DNA of 64,000 nt from the NCBI RefSeq assembly GCF_019423705.1, contig NZ_JAHZAX010000011.1, forward strand, positions 27,680 through 91,679. The letters are read 5' to 3'. A program made the translations under genes and the position numbers. Below are positions 33,607 to 42,497 of this stretch, piece by piece. Position 1 is the first letter of the stretch; every line of letters starts with the position of its first letter. Origin of the DNA: Ruminococcus sp. (lineage in GTDB: Bacteria > Bacillota > Clostridia > Oscillospirales > Ruminococcaceae). The notes beneath the pieces are model-generated. The model was not told the origin of the DNA. It made no database searches and saw only the letters and a program-made list of their open reading frames with translations.

Positions 33607-33942
33607 TTAGTCTTTGTCAACGTCCTCAACAGGCTCTTCGATAGCGTCGAGCTGAACTTCAACGTCAACTTCTTCCTCAGCAGGCTCTTCAGCAGCTTCC
33701 TCTGCCTCGCCCTCTGCCTTCTCTTCAGCCTCAGTCTCCTCAGCATTCTCAGCTTCACCGGCTTCTTCAGCCTCGTCAGCGCCCTCTGCGCACTCGTCGC
33801 AGCCGCAGCAATCGTCGAAATCCTCGTCGAGGTCTTCGTAATCGTAGTTCTCAAGCTCCTTGTGCTTCTTGAGCGCAAATATAGCAGCAGCGCCCGCAGC
33901 AACAGCTCCGATCGCAGCAATTACCTTCAATCCACTTGCCAT
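33607..33942 (-). CDS. Small membrane protein with highly acidic tail
   Basis: A 111-residue protein of unknown function. A single N-terminal hydrophobic helix (LKVIAAIGAVAAGAAAIFAL) is followed by KKHKEL and then a ~75-residue tail dominated by Glu, Asp and Ala with a cysteine pair region (DCCGCDEC, residues ~42-49). The charge pattern suggests the tail is cytoplasmic or extracellular low-complexity sequence; the CCGC cluster could bind a metal. I chose ATG at 33942 since it sits well behind GGGAGC, and it gives a natural helix-first start. Confidence 0.65.
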   Translation of the reverse strand: MASGLKVIAAIGAVAAGAAAIFALKKHKELENYDYEDLDEDFDDCCGCDECAEGADEAEEAGEAENAEETEAEEKAEGEAEEAAEEPAEEEVDVEVQLDAIEEPVEDVDKD

Positions 33943-34115
33943 AATAAAACAGCTCCCTTCCAAAATTTCTGTCTCTGAAACATTCTATACATAATTCAGA
34001 TCATCATTAGTATAACACAATTGTTAGAAAAAATCAAGCATTTTATTAAATAGCCTGCACATTTTATGCAACTTGCTCAAAAACAGCCGACTTATTTTGT
34101 CAATGATTTGATTCG

Positions 34116-34850
34116 CTACATATTGCCTGTAAGGCTCATAATAATGCTCGCCGCCGCCACGGGAGCGGTCTCGCACCGCAGGATACGTTCGCCCAGCCCG
34201 ATTATCTTGACCCCTGCGTCACGACAGCTTTCCGCCTCGTGCTGTTCAAAACCGCCCTCGCTGCCGATAAAAAGCCCCACAGACTGTCCATTTTCAAGCT
34301 TGTCCAGCCCAGCATCACGGAGGTTTATACCGCCCTGCTCATAGCACATCAGCGGCACATCGCAGGCTGCGAGCATTTCAACACACTCGTCAAAGCCGAT
34401 CAGGTCGCAGACTTTCGGCACGATACCCCTGCCGCATTGCTTCGCCGCTTCAAGGGCTATCTTGTTTAGCCTTTCGATACGCTTTGAAAGATTTTTGCCC
34501 TCGGGACGAGAAATGCACCTTGCTGTCATAACTGGGCGAATCTCCGTCACGCCAAGCTCAACGGCTTTCTGCACGATAAATTCCAGCTTGTCAGATTTAG
34601 GCATTGCCTGAAACAGCGTAAGCTTTATGCTTGGTTCGGCGTTGCTCGGCTGGGCAAGCAGCACGTCGCACTCCACCTCTTTGTCAGAAATAGTCAATAT
34701 TTTAGAGCGGTACTCCATTCCCTCGCAGCAGACTGTTATAACGTCTCCAAGCCTCATTCTAAGGCTTCTGCCGATATGCACGGCGTCGCTGCCCTTTATT
34801 ACCAGCATTTCGCCGCATATATTCTCACGTTCAACAAAAAAATGTGGCAT
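34116..34850 (-). CDS. rsmE: 16S rRNA (uracil1498-N3)-methyltransferase
   Basis: A 244-residue SPOUT-type enzyme that methylates U1498 of 16S rRNA using SAM. The knot region is seen as GLFIGSEGGFEQHEAE and the C-terminal LRCETAPVAAASIIM; the N-terminal PUA-like domain starts MPHFFVE. I use ATG at 34850, six bases after GGAGG, because an upstream ATG would add an implausible 43-residue AT-rich tail. It stands alone here rather than with prmA. Confidence 0.95.
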   Translation of the reverse strand: MPHFFVERENICGEMLVIKGSDAVHIGRSLRMRLGDVITVCCEGMEYRSKILTISDKEVECDVLLAQPSNAEPSIKLTLFQAMPKSDKLEFIVQKAVELGVTEIRPVMTARCISRPEGKNLSKRIERLNKIALEAAKQCGRGIVPKVCDLIGFDECVEMLAACDVPLMCYEQGGINLRDAGLDKLENGQSVGLFIGSEGGFEQHEAESCRDAGVKIIGLGERILRCETAPVAAASIIMSLTGNM

Positions 34851-35023
34851 TTTTGACCTCCGGTTACAAATTAAGTAATAATGTTTATGCTTATTCCGAT
34901 AAAAGAATAACAAACGATTTGATATATAAATAGTATAACATAACTTCAAAAAATGTTCAACAAATTTCATACTAAACACAAAAAGTTTTCACACGCAGAA
35001 CACATTGAAAGGTTATTATATTA

Positions 35024-35200
35024 TTGTCGCAAGGGAACAGCGAGACAAGCTGTGAAGCTGCGGCAATCGTAAACTTGGTATGTTGGCTTTTACCCCAAGC
35101 CTTCATATATACAGCTCGTAGATTAATTTCTACTAGCTTCTCCCCTATAATTTTTTATTTTTTGGCACCCACAGACTTCTGTGGGTGTTTTTTTGTCTTT
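35024..35200 (+). ncRNA. Structured RNA candidate, 6S-like
   Basis: The region from about 35026 to 35195 contains no plausible gene but is GC-richer than its surroundings and ends in a strong terminator (35166-35191). A 5' segment GGG..GAG..AAGC can pair with GCTT-CTC-CCC near 35131-35142, AGCTG with CAGCT inside, and CTTGGTA with TACCCCAAG at the tip; a small GTAGA/TCTAC hairpin lies on the 3' strand of the open middle. This rod with a central bubble is the plan of bacterial 6S RNA. No -35/-10 pair of good quality is seen. The identity is inference from fold; it could be another structured RNA. Confidence 0.45.
35166..35194 (+). terminator. Terminator at the end of the RNA candidate
   Basis: CACCCACAGA and TCTGTGGGTG pair over 10 bp with a CT loop, then TTTTTTTGTC. 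Confidence 0.9.
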
Positions 35201-35205
35201 TTTTA

Positions 35206-35236
35206 AGAGCTTATCCACATATAGATAAGCTCTCAG
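35206..35236. repeat. Second copy of the ptsH terminator stem
   Basis: AAGAGCTTATCC and GATAAGCTCT form the same stem as the hairpin at 35290-35327, but without a T tail on the minus strand. The two copies flank a GGGCGAAC palindrome. Confidence 0.5.
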
Positions 35237-35260
35237 ACTGTCACATAGGCTTCAAATCAA

Positions 35261-35285
35261 CGGGCGAACGATGTTCGCCCCTACA
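35261..35285. repeat. GGGCGAAC-N3-GTTCGCCC palindrome
   Basis: CGGGCGAACGATGTTCGCCC followed by CTACA; same family as 5935, 30393 and 30469. Confidence 0.75.
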
Positions 35286-35289
35286 CAAA

Positions 35290-35327
35290 AAAAAGAGCTT
35301 ATCCACAAACGCAGATAAGCTCTTTTC
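35290..35327 (-). terminator. ptsH terminator
   Basis: On the minus strand AAGAGCTTATC and GATAAGCTCTT pair over 11 bp, then TTTTTTTT. Confidence 0.9.
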
Positions 35328-35358
35328 AATATACAATTAGAATGCAGTATGCTTAAAA

Positions 35359-35631
35359 TTATCTTGCACCCTCAGCGAAACCGCTGTCAACGAGGTCAAC
35401 AAGACCCTTTACTGCTGCTTCCTCATCCGGACCGTCAGCGATGATTCTGATCGTAGTTCCGCCTACGATACCGAGTGAAAGAATACCAAGAAGGCTCTTA
35501 GCATTAACTCTTCTCTCTTCCTTCTCTACCCAGATAGAAGACTTGAACTCGTTAGCCTTCTGGATAAAGAATGTTGCCGGACGGGCGTGAAGTCCTACCT
35601 GATTCTGAACTACTACATCTTTTACGAACAT
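35359..35631 (-). CDS. ptsH: Phosphocarrier protein HPr
   Basis: A 90-residue cytoplasmic protein that passes phosphate from enzyme I to sugar-specific EIIA proteins. The active-site histidine is in GLHARPATFF at about 15, and the regulatory serine is in NAKSLLGILSLG at about 46, the residue phosphorylated by HPr kinase for carbon control in Firmicutes. Both are present, so this is HPr and not Crh. The start follows GGGAGAGATCAGT. Enzyme I is not adjacent. The HPr-kinase-like gene at 49.4-50.1 kb is a paralogue rather than the obvious partner. Confidence 0.95.
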   Translation of the reverse strand: MFVKDVVVQNQVGLHARPATFFIQKANEFKSSIWVEKEERRVNAKSLLGILSLGIVGGTTIRIIADGPDEEAAVKGLVDLVDSGFAEGAR

Positions 35632-35727
35632 ACTGATCTCTCCCATTCAATTTAAGCTTAGCAAAACGCCCCTTGATAAATTTGGCAAAGGGCTTATTTT
35701 ATTGCCAATGGTTGTTTTAATACACTT

Positions 35728-35756
35728 ATTATACTCGACAAACTTTGCTTAGTCAA
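35728..35756 (-). promoter_or_regulatory. ptsH promoter
   Basis: Minus strand TTGACT (35756-35751), 17-base spacer, TATAAT (35733-35728). Confidence 0.88.
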
Positions 35757-35927
35757 CGCAAATTTTAGACAAACAAGTAAAAACAGCTTTATTTTTGTTG
35801 TTGTGCTTAAAAATTAGCAACTTTAATTATTAAACTTGTGCATATCATACAATCAGCTTGTGACCATTGTATCAGTTTATACAAATTCTTTTAACATTTA
35901 TGTGGAAAGTGTTGAAAACTTAGGAAT

Positions 35928-36665
35928 TTAAATCTCCTCATTATCTGCAAATTTGTGTATAATAGCCAAATCTTTTTCCGTCAGCGGACTTTTTTCCAAA
36001 AGCTCGGGACGCTTTTTCAGCGTTGCGATGACAGCCTGTTCACGGCGCCACTTTGCGATCTCTGCGTGATTGCCCGAAAGCAGGACCTTTGGTACGGCCT
36101 TATCGTGCCAAACCTCTGGACGGGTGTATTGTGGATATTCCAGCAGACCATTGTAATGGCTCTCGTCCTCATAACAGTCCGCCTGCGAAAGCGTTCCCTC
36201 AAGCATTCGCACAACGCAGTCCACCAGCACAAGCGCCGGCAGTTCTCCTCCCGTGAGGACATAATCGCCGACGGATATCTCCTCATCGACTATCTCCTCG
36301 ATGACACGGTTGTCCACGCCCTCATAGTGGCCGCATAATATAAATATGCTGTCAAGCTTAGAAAGTTCCTTTGCACGCTTCTGCGTCAGCGTTTTGCCTT
36401 GGGGCGACATATAGATAACGTGGGGTTTGGGCTTGCCCTCGCTGACCGCCTTGTAGCAATTGTAGATAGGGTCGCATTGCATAAGCATACCCTGCCGCTC
36501 GCTGTATGGCGTATCGTCAACACGGCGGTGTTTGTCCTCGGTGTAGTCTCTAATATTATGGCACGTTACCGTAAAAATATTCTTTGCCCTTGCCCTGCCC
36601 ACAATGCTTTGTGACAGATAATTCTCCAGCATTTCGGGAAAAAGGGTCGCAATATCTATGTTCAA
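35928..36665 (-). CDS. trmD: tRNA (guanine37-N1)-methyltransferase
   Basis: A 245-residue SPOUT enzyme that methylates G37 of tRNAs reading CNN and related codons, preventing frameshifts. The knot and SAM motifs are visible as YMSPQGKTLTQ, LCGHYEGVDNRV and VLTGGELPALVLVD, with YTRPEVW and VLLSGNHAEI in the C-terminal part. It is the last gene of the rimM-hyp-trmD group, 23 bases after the unknown protein gene. The usual rpsP and rplS neighbours are missing here. Confidence 0.97.
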   Translation of the reverse strand: MNIDIATLFPEMLENYLSQSIVGRARAKNIFTVTCHNIRDYTEDKHRRVDDTPYSERQGMLMQCDPIYNCYKAVSEGKPKPHVIYMSPQGKTLTQKRAKELSKLDSIFILCGHYEGVDNRVIEEIVDEEISVGDYVLTGGELPALVLVDCVVRMLEGTLSQADCYEDESHYNGLLEYPQYTRPEVWHDKAVPKVLLSGNHAEIAKWRREQAVIATLKKRPELLEKSPLTEKDLAIIHKFADNEEI

Positions 36666-36688
36666 TCAAATTCCTCCATATCGTTATC

Positions 36689-37177
36689 CTATGCGGTGTA
36701 ATCCTCCCAGCCCTCGGCAGCGCTGTTCAAATGCCCCTGAGCCGCTCCGCCGTCCGCCTTATAGTGCTGGATACCGATATAAGCGCTTATAGCTATTATA
36801 ACAGCCAGCACGGCGCACACAAGCAGCGTCCATAACGCTGAGCGCCGCTTTTTCGGTTTGTTGCCCTCATTATTATAATATACACGCAGACTTGTGAGCA
36901 TATTGTCAAGCTCCACAAAGCTGAGTTTTTCGCCCTTGAAGCTGTTGGCAAGGCGGTTGAAGCCGCTTTCCTTTCTCAGCCGCTTTATGAGCCATTTCTG
37001 CTCCGCACGCTCGTTCCTGAGCTTAGGGCTTTCGTCTATGTACGCCGTCAAAACACGTTCAATGCAGGCGATAGACTTCTCTCGATTTTGAAGCTTTGGA
37101 TAAATGAGGTCGAACATTGCGTCGGAATAATCCTCCGCCAGCCGCTTCACGTCCTCATATTTACAAAAGCGCATCAT
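36689..37177 (-). CDS. Unknown protein with one C-terminal membrane helix, between rimM and trmD
   Basis: A 162-residue protein. The N-terminal ~110 residues are charged and helical, rich in Lys/Arg/Glu, with no domain I recognise. One hydrophobic helix (LWTLLVCAVLAVIIAISAYI, about 115-134) follows, then a short tail. The start overlaps the rimM stop by four bases (ATGA), so it is translated with rimM. The location between two RNA maturation genes is suggestive, but there is no motif to support a role in ribosome or tRNA work. Its topology is that of a type II or tail-anchored protein. Confidence 0.7.
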   Translation of the reverse strand: MMRFCKYEDVKRLAEDYSDAMFDLIYPKLQNREKSIACIERVLTAYIDESPKLRNERAEQKWLIKRLRKESGFNRLANSFKGEKLSFVELDNMLTSLRVYYNNEGNKPKKRRSALWTLLVCAVLAVIIAISAYIGIQHYKADGGAAQGHLNSAAEGWEDYTA

Positions 37178-37680
37178 TCAAAAAGTCCCTCGAGTGGGGT
37201 AATCTTCATCACCCCTGCCTTGATGTCAGTCTCGGCGATAACGTCGGGGATAGCAGGGATAAGATGAAGCTCGCCCTTTTCATTTGTGATGTGGTAAACG
37301 TCGTTTGCACCTGTTGCGCTGACGTCGGTTATCTTGCCATAGCTTTCGCCGCTGTTGGCGTCGACCACTTCAAGGCCGATAAGGTCCTGCACGAAATAGC
37401 AGCCCTCTTCAAGCTCAACGTCCTCCCTGTCGATATAAAGCACCCTGTTGCGCAGCTTTTGAGCCTCCTCAACAGTATCAACGCCCTTGACCTTCATCAC
37501 AACGATATTCTTTGCGACCCTTGAACGCTCTATCTCGACAGGCGTGCCGCTCTTATAATATAGTGTGTCGAATTCGCAGAGAAAATCGGGGCTATCACAC
37601 CAAGGCTGGACTTTTATCTCGCCCTTGATACCAAAGACCGACACGATCTTTCCTGCTTCAAGATATTTTTTCACTTCCAT
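37174..37680 (-). CDS. rimM: Ribosome maturation factor RimM
   Basis: A 168-residue protein that assists the assembly of the 30S head by binding S19. The N-terminal domain opens KIVSVFGIKGEIKVQPW and the PRC-barrel C-terminal domain contains LIGLEVVDANSGESYGKITDV, both normal. It starts the operon that ends in trmD, and its promoter (37724-37752) sits 45 bases upstream. The start follows AGGCATACTAA with weak SD. Confidence 0.95.
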   Translation of the reverse strand: MEVKKYLEAGKIVSVFGIKGEIKVQPWCDSPDFLCEFDTLYYKSGTPVEIERSRVAKNIVVMKVKGVDTVEEAQKLRNRVLYIDREDVELEEGCYFVQDLIGLEVVDANSGESYGKITDVSATGANDVYHITNEKGELHLIPAIPDVIAETDIKAGVMKITPLEGLFE

Positions 37681-37723
37681 TTAGTATGCCTCCGTTCTGT
37701 TCAAAGTGTTTTACTTTCAATAA

Positions 37724-37752
37724 ATTGTAACATATTTTTATCCCCTTTGCAA
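37724..37752 (-). promoter_or_regulatory. rimM promoter
   Basis: Minus strand TTGCAA (37752-37747), 17-base spacer, TACAAT (37729-37724). The rest of the 37681-38088 gap contains the divergent promoter at 37999 and a small GC hairpin (TGCGC...GCGCA, ~37950-37966), but no gene. Confidence 0.8.
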
Positions 37753-37998
37753 CGCTTATTTTGCCCCTGTCAGCGTGGAAAAGCGGTATTTACAAAAAGT
37801 TTAATAATTACAGTTTGGTTACTGAGAGAGAATTTTTATCCCGATTTTTGTACAAAATCACTAGCAATTCCTGCGATTTAACAAAATCTTCACACATTCG
37901 GCGATGAAATGTGTTACAATTTGTAATATATTAAATTGCAAGACCTGCGCCCTAAGTGCGCATTAAAAGATTTTTTGCATATTTTCACTATAAAACAC

Positions 37999-38027
37999 TT
38001 GCAAATGATATCGTTTTTTGTTATAAT
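37999..38027 (+). promoter_or_regulatory. Promoter of the PucR-type regulator
   Basis: TTGCAA (37999-38004), 17-base spacer, TATAAT (38022-38027). Confidence 0.85.
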
Positions 38028-38088
38028 AACAATATGCAGACTTCTGCCCAAACGAGTCTAAAAATTTGCAAGTAGAGGGGAATAACTT

Positions 38089-39174
38089 ATGTCAAACAGA
38101 TTATTTCAAAGCGTTGTTCATCAGATGCGTGACACTATCGACTGTGTTATCGGCGTTATAGATGAGACCGCAACCATTATTGCCTGCTCAGAGCTTTCGC
38201 AGGTCGGAACGACTAATGAATTCGTTTCCCTGGATCTGGGCGATTCACACGACATTTTTGTTAGAGACGGTTATACCTATAAACCTTTCGGCGCTCATAT
38301 GAAGCCCGACTATGCTGTTTTCGTTGAAGGAACTGACGAAGTTGCTGCCAAGTATGCAAGCATTCTCGCTATCACTCTTTCAAGCATAAAGCAGTATTAT
38401 GACGAAAAATATGACAGAAACAACTTCATCAAGAATGTTGTTCTCGATAACGTTCTCCCTGGCGACGTTCACGTCAAGGCGAGAGAGCTGCACTTCAGCT
38501 CGGATATCTCAAGAGTTGTGCTCCTCATAAGGATCGTTTCTTCAAACGATGTTTCGGCTTACGATGTTATTCAGAACCTCTTCCCTGACAAGAACAAGGA
38601 CTTTGTTTTCAATATCACAGAAAGCGATATCGTGCTCGTTAAGGAAGTTGCCAACGGCGTTGAGTCAAAGGATCTCGAGAAGCTTGCACGCTCCATCTCC
38701 GACACACTTTCCAGCGAGTTCTATACAAGAGTGAACGTTGGTATCGGTACTGTCGTTGAGGGCGTTAAGGAACTTGCAAGAAGCTTCAAGGAAGCACAGA
38801 TCGCACTTGAAGTCGGCAAGGTATTCGATACTGACAAGAACATCGTTTCATACGATAATCTCGGTATCGCAAGACTTATCTATCATCTGCCGACAACACT
38901 TTGCGAGACGTTCCTCAAGGAAGTTTTCAAGAAGGGTTCGATCGAGTCTCTCGATCACGAGACGCTCTTTACTATCCAGAAGTTCTTTGAAAACAATCTG
39001 AACGTTTCTGAAACATCAAGAAAACTGTTCGTACACAGAAACACTCTTGTGTACAGACTTGAAAAGATCAAAAAGCTCACAGGTCTCGATCTGAGAGAGT
39101 TCGACCACGCTATCATCTTCAAGATAGCCCTTATGGTAAAGAAATATCTCTCCGCCAATCCGGTGAAATTCTAA
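38089..39174 (+). CDS. PucR/CdaR-type transcriptional regulator
   Basis: A 361-residue protein. The C-terminal ~55 residues form the PucR-type HTH (FFENNLNVSETSRKLFVHRNTLVYRLEKI). The central region (about 130-280) resembles the GGDEF-like fold of the family, and the N-terminal part a sensor domain. Members respond to sugar acids or purine-type ligands, but the ligand here is unknown. ATG follows GAGGGGAATAACTT. It precedes ftsE by 90 bases in the same direction, with no evident terminator, so it may extend the ftsEX transcript. Confidence 0.85.
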   Translation: MSNRLFQSVVHQMRDTIDCVIGVIDETATIIACSELSQVGTTNEFVSLDLGDSHDIFVRDGYTYKPFGAHMKPDYAVFVEGTDEVAAKYASILAITLSSIKQYYDEKYDRNNFIKNVVLDNVLPGDVHVKARELHFSSDISRVVLLIRIVSSNDVSAYDVIQNLFPDKNKDFVFNITESDIVLVKEVANGVESKDLEKLARSISDTLSSEFYTRVNVGIGTVVEGVKELARSFKEAQIALEVGKVFDTDKNIVSYDNLGIARLIYHLPTTLCETFLKEVFKKGSIESLDHETLFTIQKFFENNLNVSETSRKLFVHRNTLVYRLEKIKKLTGLDLREFDHAIIFKIALMVKKYLSANPVKF

Positions 39175-39263
39175 TTTTTGACTTCGTGACTTTGTGACCT
39201 TGCGTATGAAGCCCTGTACATATTATTACCACGGGCTTTCCAATAAATAAGGCGGTGTAAATT

Positions 39264-39950
39264 TTGGTAGAGTTTAAAGATGTGTCCGTCACCTATTCAA
39301 GCGGTGTGGACGCTCTGAACAAGATCAATCTGAAGATCAACGACGGCGATTTCGCATTTGTCGTAGGTCCTTCAGGTGCTGGTAAATCCACGCTGATAAA
39401 GCTCGTTCTTAAAGAGATAGACGCAACGAGCGGAACAGTTATGGTAAACGGCTTCAATCTCAAGAAGCTCAGAAGAAGAAAAATTCCTGCACTTCGCAGA
39501 ACTATCGGCGTTGTGTTTCAGGATTTCAGACTTATCCCGACAATGACAGTTTATGAGAACGTGGCGTTCGTGCTGAGAGTTATCGACGCTCCCGCAAAGT
39601 ACATAAGAAGCCGTGTTCCGTATGTTATCAGCCTTGTGGGACTTTCCGATAAGGCAAAGAGCTATCCGACAGAGCTTTCGGGCGGCGAACAACAGCGTGT
39701 TGCGCTGGCAAGAGCGTTGGTCAACGACCCTCAGCTTATCATCGCCGACGAGCCGACGGGTAACATCGACCCTGCGCTTTCATATGAAATAGTCGAGCTG
39801 CTCAAGGGTATCAACGAGTGCGGCACTACCATTCTTATGGTAACTCACGAGCACGACCTTGTGCGCTATTTCGGAGGCAGAATTATCAACATCAACAAAG
39901 GTCAGATCGCCTTTGACGAAGTGATAGGAGGCTCCAATGAAAGCAAGTAG
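39264..39950 (+). CDS. ftsE: Cell division ABC transporter ATPase FtsE
   Basis: A 228-residue cytoplasmic ATPase that, with FtsX, controls peptidoglycan hydrolases at the septum. Walker A is VGPSGAGKST (~35), the signature LSGGEQQRVALARAL (~138) and Walker B LIIADEPTGNID (~160). The start is TTG at 39264, eight bases after GGCGGTG, since no ATG is available at the right place. It overlaps ftsX by 14 bases. Confidence 0.95.
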   Translation: MVEFKDVSVTYSSGVDALNKINLKINDGDFAFVVGPSGAGKSTLIKLVLKEIDATSGTVMVNGFNLKKLRRRKIPALRRTIGVVFQDFRLIPTMTVYENVAFVLRVIDAPAKYIRSRVPYVISLVGLSDKAKSYPTELSGGEQQRVALARALVNDPQLIIADEPTGNIDPALSYEIVELLKGINECGTTILMVTHEHDLVRYFGGRIININKGQIAFDEVIGGSNESK

Positions 39951-40842
39951 TTTCAGATATCTTATAAATCAGGGCTTCAAGGGCATTTGGAAAAATAGAA
40001 TGATGACGTTCGCTTCTTTCTGTATCCTCCTCGTTTCCCTGCTTATGGTTGGCACTTCCGTGCTTGTTTCCATAAATCTTACAAGAATAATCGGCGGTAT
40101 CGAGGACAAGAGCGAAGTCATCGTTATTGTTAAGGACGGCACCAGCCAAGCGGATATGCAGACCCTTGAGGAAAAGCTCAAGCAGGTGGGCAATATCAAC
40201 ACCGTCAGCCTCTATTCTAAAGAGGAAGCTTGGAAAAATATGCTCAAGGGTATGACCGACGAGGAAAAAGACTTCTTCCAGTACGCTGACGACAATCCAC
40301 TCCCCGATACTTATAAGGTTACTGTCAACGACATTGAGAAGATGAGCGAGACGACTACTCAGATAGAAACATTTGACAATGTTGACTCGACAAAGTCCCC
40401 GACAGCCTTTGCAGATATCCTTATCAGCATTAGAAGAATATTCACGATCGTTTCCTTTGCTATCGTGCTGGCGCTTGTTATAGTTTGTCTTATCATTATC
40501 TCAAACACCACAAGAGCAAGCGTTTTCGCAAGACGCAAAGAGATCAATATTATGAAATATGTGGGTGCTACCAACAGCTTTATCAGAATACCTTTCTTTA
40601 TCGAGGGTATGATCGTAGGTCTGCTGGCGGCGGCAGGTGCGCTTGTGCTCACAAAGTTCGCTTACGAGGGTATTTACAATATCTTCAATGACGACTTCAA
40701 GCTTTGGAGCATTTTGGGAGTTCAGAACCTTTACTCCTTCAAGTCTCTGCTTCTCCCCGTTGCAGGCTCTTACCTTATTGCGGGAGCTCTCATCGGTGCT
40801 ATCGGTACTTCTATCAGTACGGGCAAGCACCTCAAAGTATAA
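39937..40842 (+). CDS. ftsX: Cell division ABC transporter permease FtsX
   Basis: A 301-residue membrane protein with four helices: one near the N-terminus, an extracellular domain (~60-175) that binds the hydrolase, then three C-terminal helices. RRKEINIMKYVGATNSFIRIPF, the coupling loop typical of FtsX, is visible. It is coupled to ftsE and is followed by two hydrolase genes that are the likely targets. Confidence 0.94.
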   Translation: MKASSFRYLINQGFKGIWKNRMMTFASFCILLVSLLMVGTSVLVSINLTRIIGGIEDKSEVIVIVKDGTSQADMQTLEEKLKQVGNINTVSLYSKEEAWKNMLKGMTDEEKDFFQYADDNPLPDTYKVTVNDIEKMSETTTQIETFDNVDSTKSPTAFADILISIRRIFTIVSFAIVLALVIVCLIIISNTTRASVFARRKEINIMKYVGATNSFIRIPFFIEGMIVGLLAAAGALVLTKFAYEGIYNIFNDDFKLWSILGVQNLYSFKSLLLPVAGSYLIAGALIGAIGTSISTGKHLKV

Positions 40843-40995
40843 AATTTGCCAGAATACAGACATAGGCAGGCTGAGACTCACAAAGGGGTTACTTGGGCTG
40901 CCTATTGTTGCAATTTAAGATAACAGCATTGCCGCTCAGAGATAAAAATTGCGGCTGATACAACGTGTAAAAATGTCATTATGACGGAGGAAAAA

Positions 40996-42453
40996 ATGAA
41001 AACAGGCATATTCACAATGAAACGAATATTAGCGTTCACGATCGCTGTCATCACTTCAATGACAGTCCTCGCAGGCGGCGCAAAGCCCGTCATCAATACT
41101 CGGAACGCCTCTGCCGAAAGCACGGCTATCAAAGAGAACAAGCAGAAGATATCCAGCGCAAAGGAAAAGCTCAGCGACCTTGAAAAAAAACAATCGGAGC
41201 TTGACGACAAGATATCAAGCACAAAGGACGATATCAACAAGGAAGAGGAAAATCAGAAGGCTATACAGGAGCAGATCGAAACTGTTCAGGAGACTATCCT
41301 CACCCTCGAGGACTCTATCGCAGATCTTGAGACCGATATCGCAGGGCTGGAGGAAGATATCGCAAAGAGCGAGATAAAGATAAAGAACAAGAAGGCGGAG
41401 ATCGAAGAGGGCGTTGTTGACTTCAAGCAGCGTCTTAGGGCGATGTATGTTGCCGGAAACAGTTCTTATTCTGATATCCTCATCGGTGCGACGGACTTTT
41501 ACGATATGCTTATGAAGATAGAGCTTGTAAAGCGTGTTGCCGATCACGATAACACTATGATCGACGGACTTGTGGAGCTAAAGGGCGAATATGAAGCGCA
41601 GGAAGCTCAGCTGGAAGCCAACAAGACAGAGCTTGAGACAAACAAGGCTGACCTTGAAGAGCAAAAGACATATCACCAAGAGCAGAAGGACAAGCTTGAC
41701 GACCTTTATGCTCAGAGCCAAGCTGTTATCGACCAGCTTGAAGCCGACAAGGAAGCTTATGAGCAGAACAAGGAACAGATAAACAAAGAGCACGAAGAAT
41801 TCGAGGCGCAGATACAGAAGCTCTATCAAGAGCAGGAAGCTATCAAGAAAAAGGAAGAGGAAGAGCGCAAGAAGAAGGAAGAAGAGGAAAGAAAGCGCCG
41901 TGAAGAAGAGCGTAAACGTCAGCAGCAAAATAATAACAATAATAACGGCAATTCTCAGCCTTCAAACGGCAACGGCAACACCTCAAACAGCGGACAGAGT
42001 TCTACAAACAACGGCGATTATAATTACACCGATAAGAGCCAGTTCACTTGGCCTGTTCCGGGATATTACCACATATCCTATGGCGTTGGCTGGCGCTGGG
42101 GCGCTTATCACGCAGGTATAGACATATGGTCGCCGGGTATCAGAGGCGCTAAAATTTGCGCTGCCGCCGAGGGTACTGTTATCCTCGTCAGCAACACCTG
42201 CACCCACGATTATGGCAAGAACGGTTCCTGCGGCTGCGGCGGCGGTTATGGCAATTACTGCATAATCGACCACGGCAACGGCTACTGGACCCTTTACGGA
42301 CACTCACAGTATATGAGCGTAAAGCAGGGACAGCACGTCAACAAGGGCGATGTTCTCGGCATTATCGGTTCGACAGGCTACTCAACGGGAGATCACCTGC
42401 ATTTTGAGGTGCGCCTGAACGGCGTTGCGCAGAACCCGTCAAATTACGTTTGA
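40996..42453 (+). CDS. Secreted coiled-coil M23 peptidoglycan hydrolase (EnvC/PcsB-like), copy 1
   Basis: A 485-residue exported protein. Signal peptide (~1-35), then ~265 residues of coiled coil rich in Glu, Lys and Gln, a low-complexity Asn/Gly/Ser linker (~315-345), and a C-terminal M23 domain. The zinc site is complete: HAGID, and HLHFEV near the end, plus LYGH. An insert with CTHDYG..CGCGGGYGNY distinguishes the domain. The start ATG at 40996 follows GGAGGAAAAA. Located 150 bases after ftsX, it fits the division hydrolase activated by FtsEX. Unlike E. coli EnvC, it retains catalytic residues. Confidence 0.93.
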   Translation: MKTGIFTMKRILAFTIAVITSMTVLAGGAKPVINTRNASAESTAIKENKQKISSAKEKLSDLEKKQSELDDKISSTKDDINKEEENQKAIQEQIETVQETILTLEDSIADLETDIAGLEEDIAKSEIKIKNKKAEIEEGVVDFKQRLRAMYVAGNSSYSDILIGATDFYDMLMKIELVKRVADHDNTMIDGLVELKGEYEAQEAQLEANKTELETNKADLEEQKTYHQEQKDKLDDLYAQSQAVIDQLEADKEAYEQNKEQINKEHEEFEAQIQKLYQEQEAIKKKEEEERKKKEEEERKRREEERKRQQQNNNNNNGNSQPSNGNGNTSNSGQSSTNNGDYNYTDKSQFTWPVPGYYHISYGVGWRWGAYHAGIDIWSPGIRGAKICAAAEGTVILVSNTCTHDYGKNGSCGCGGGYGNYCIIDHGNGYWTLYGHSQYMSVKQGQHVNKGDVLGIIGSTGYSTGDHLHFEVRLNGVAQNPSNYV

Positions 42454-42497
42454 TGATCTGATAAGATAATACCCAACCAAAGGAGTCACTTATTTCT

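Noticed and set aside
35728..35927. Additional small gene between ptsH and trmD
   Set aside because: The gap is AT-rich, contains the ptsH promoter and no coding-like frame.
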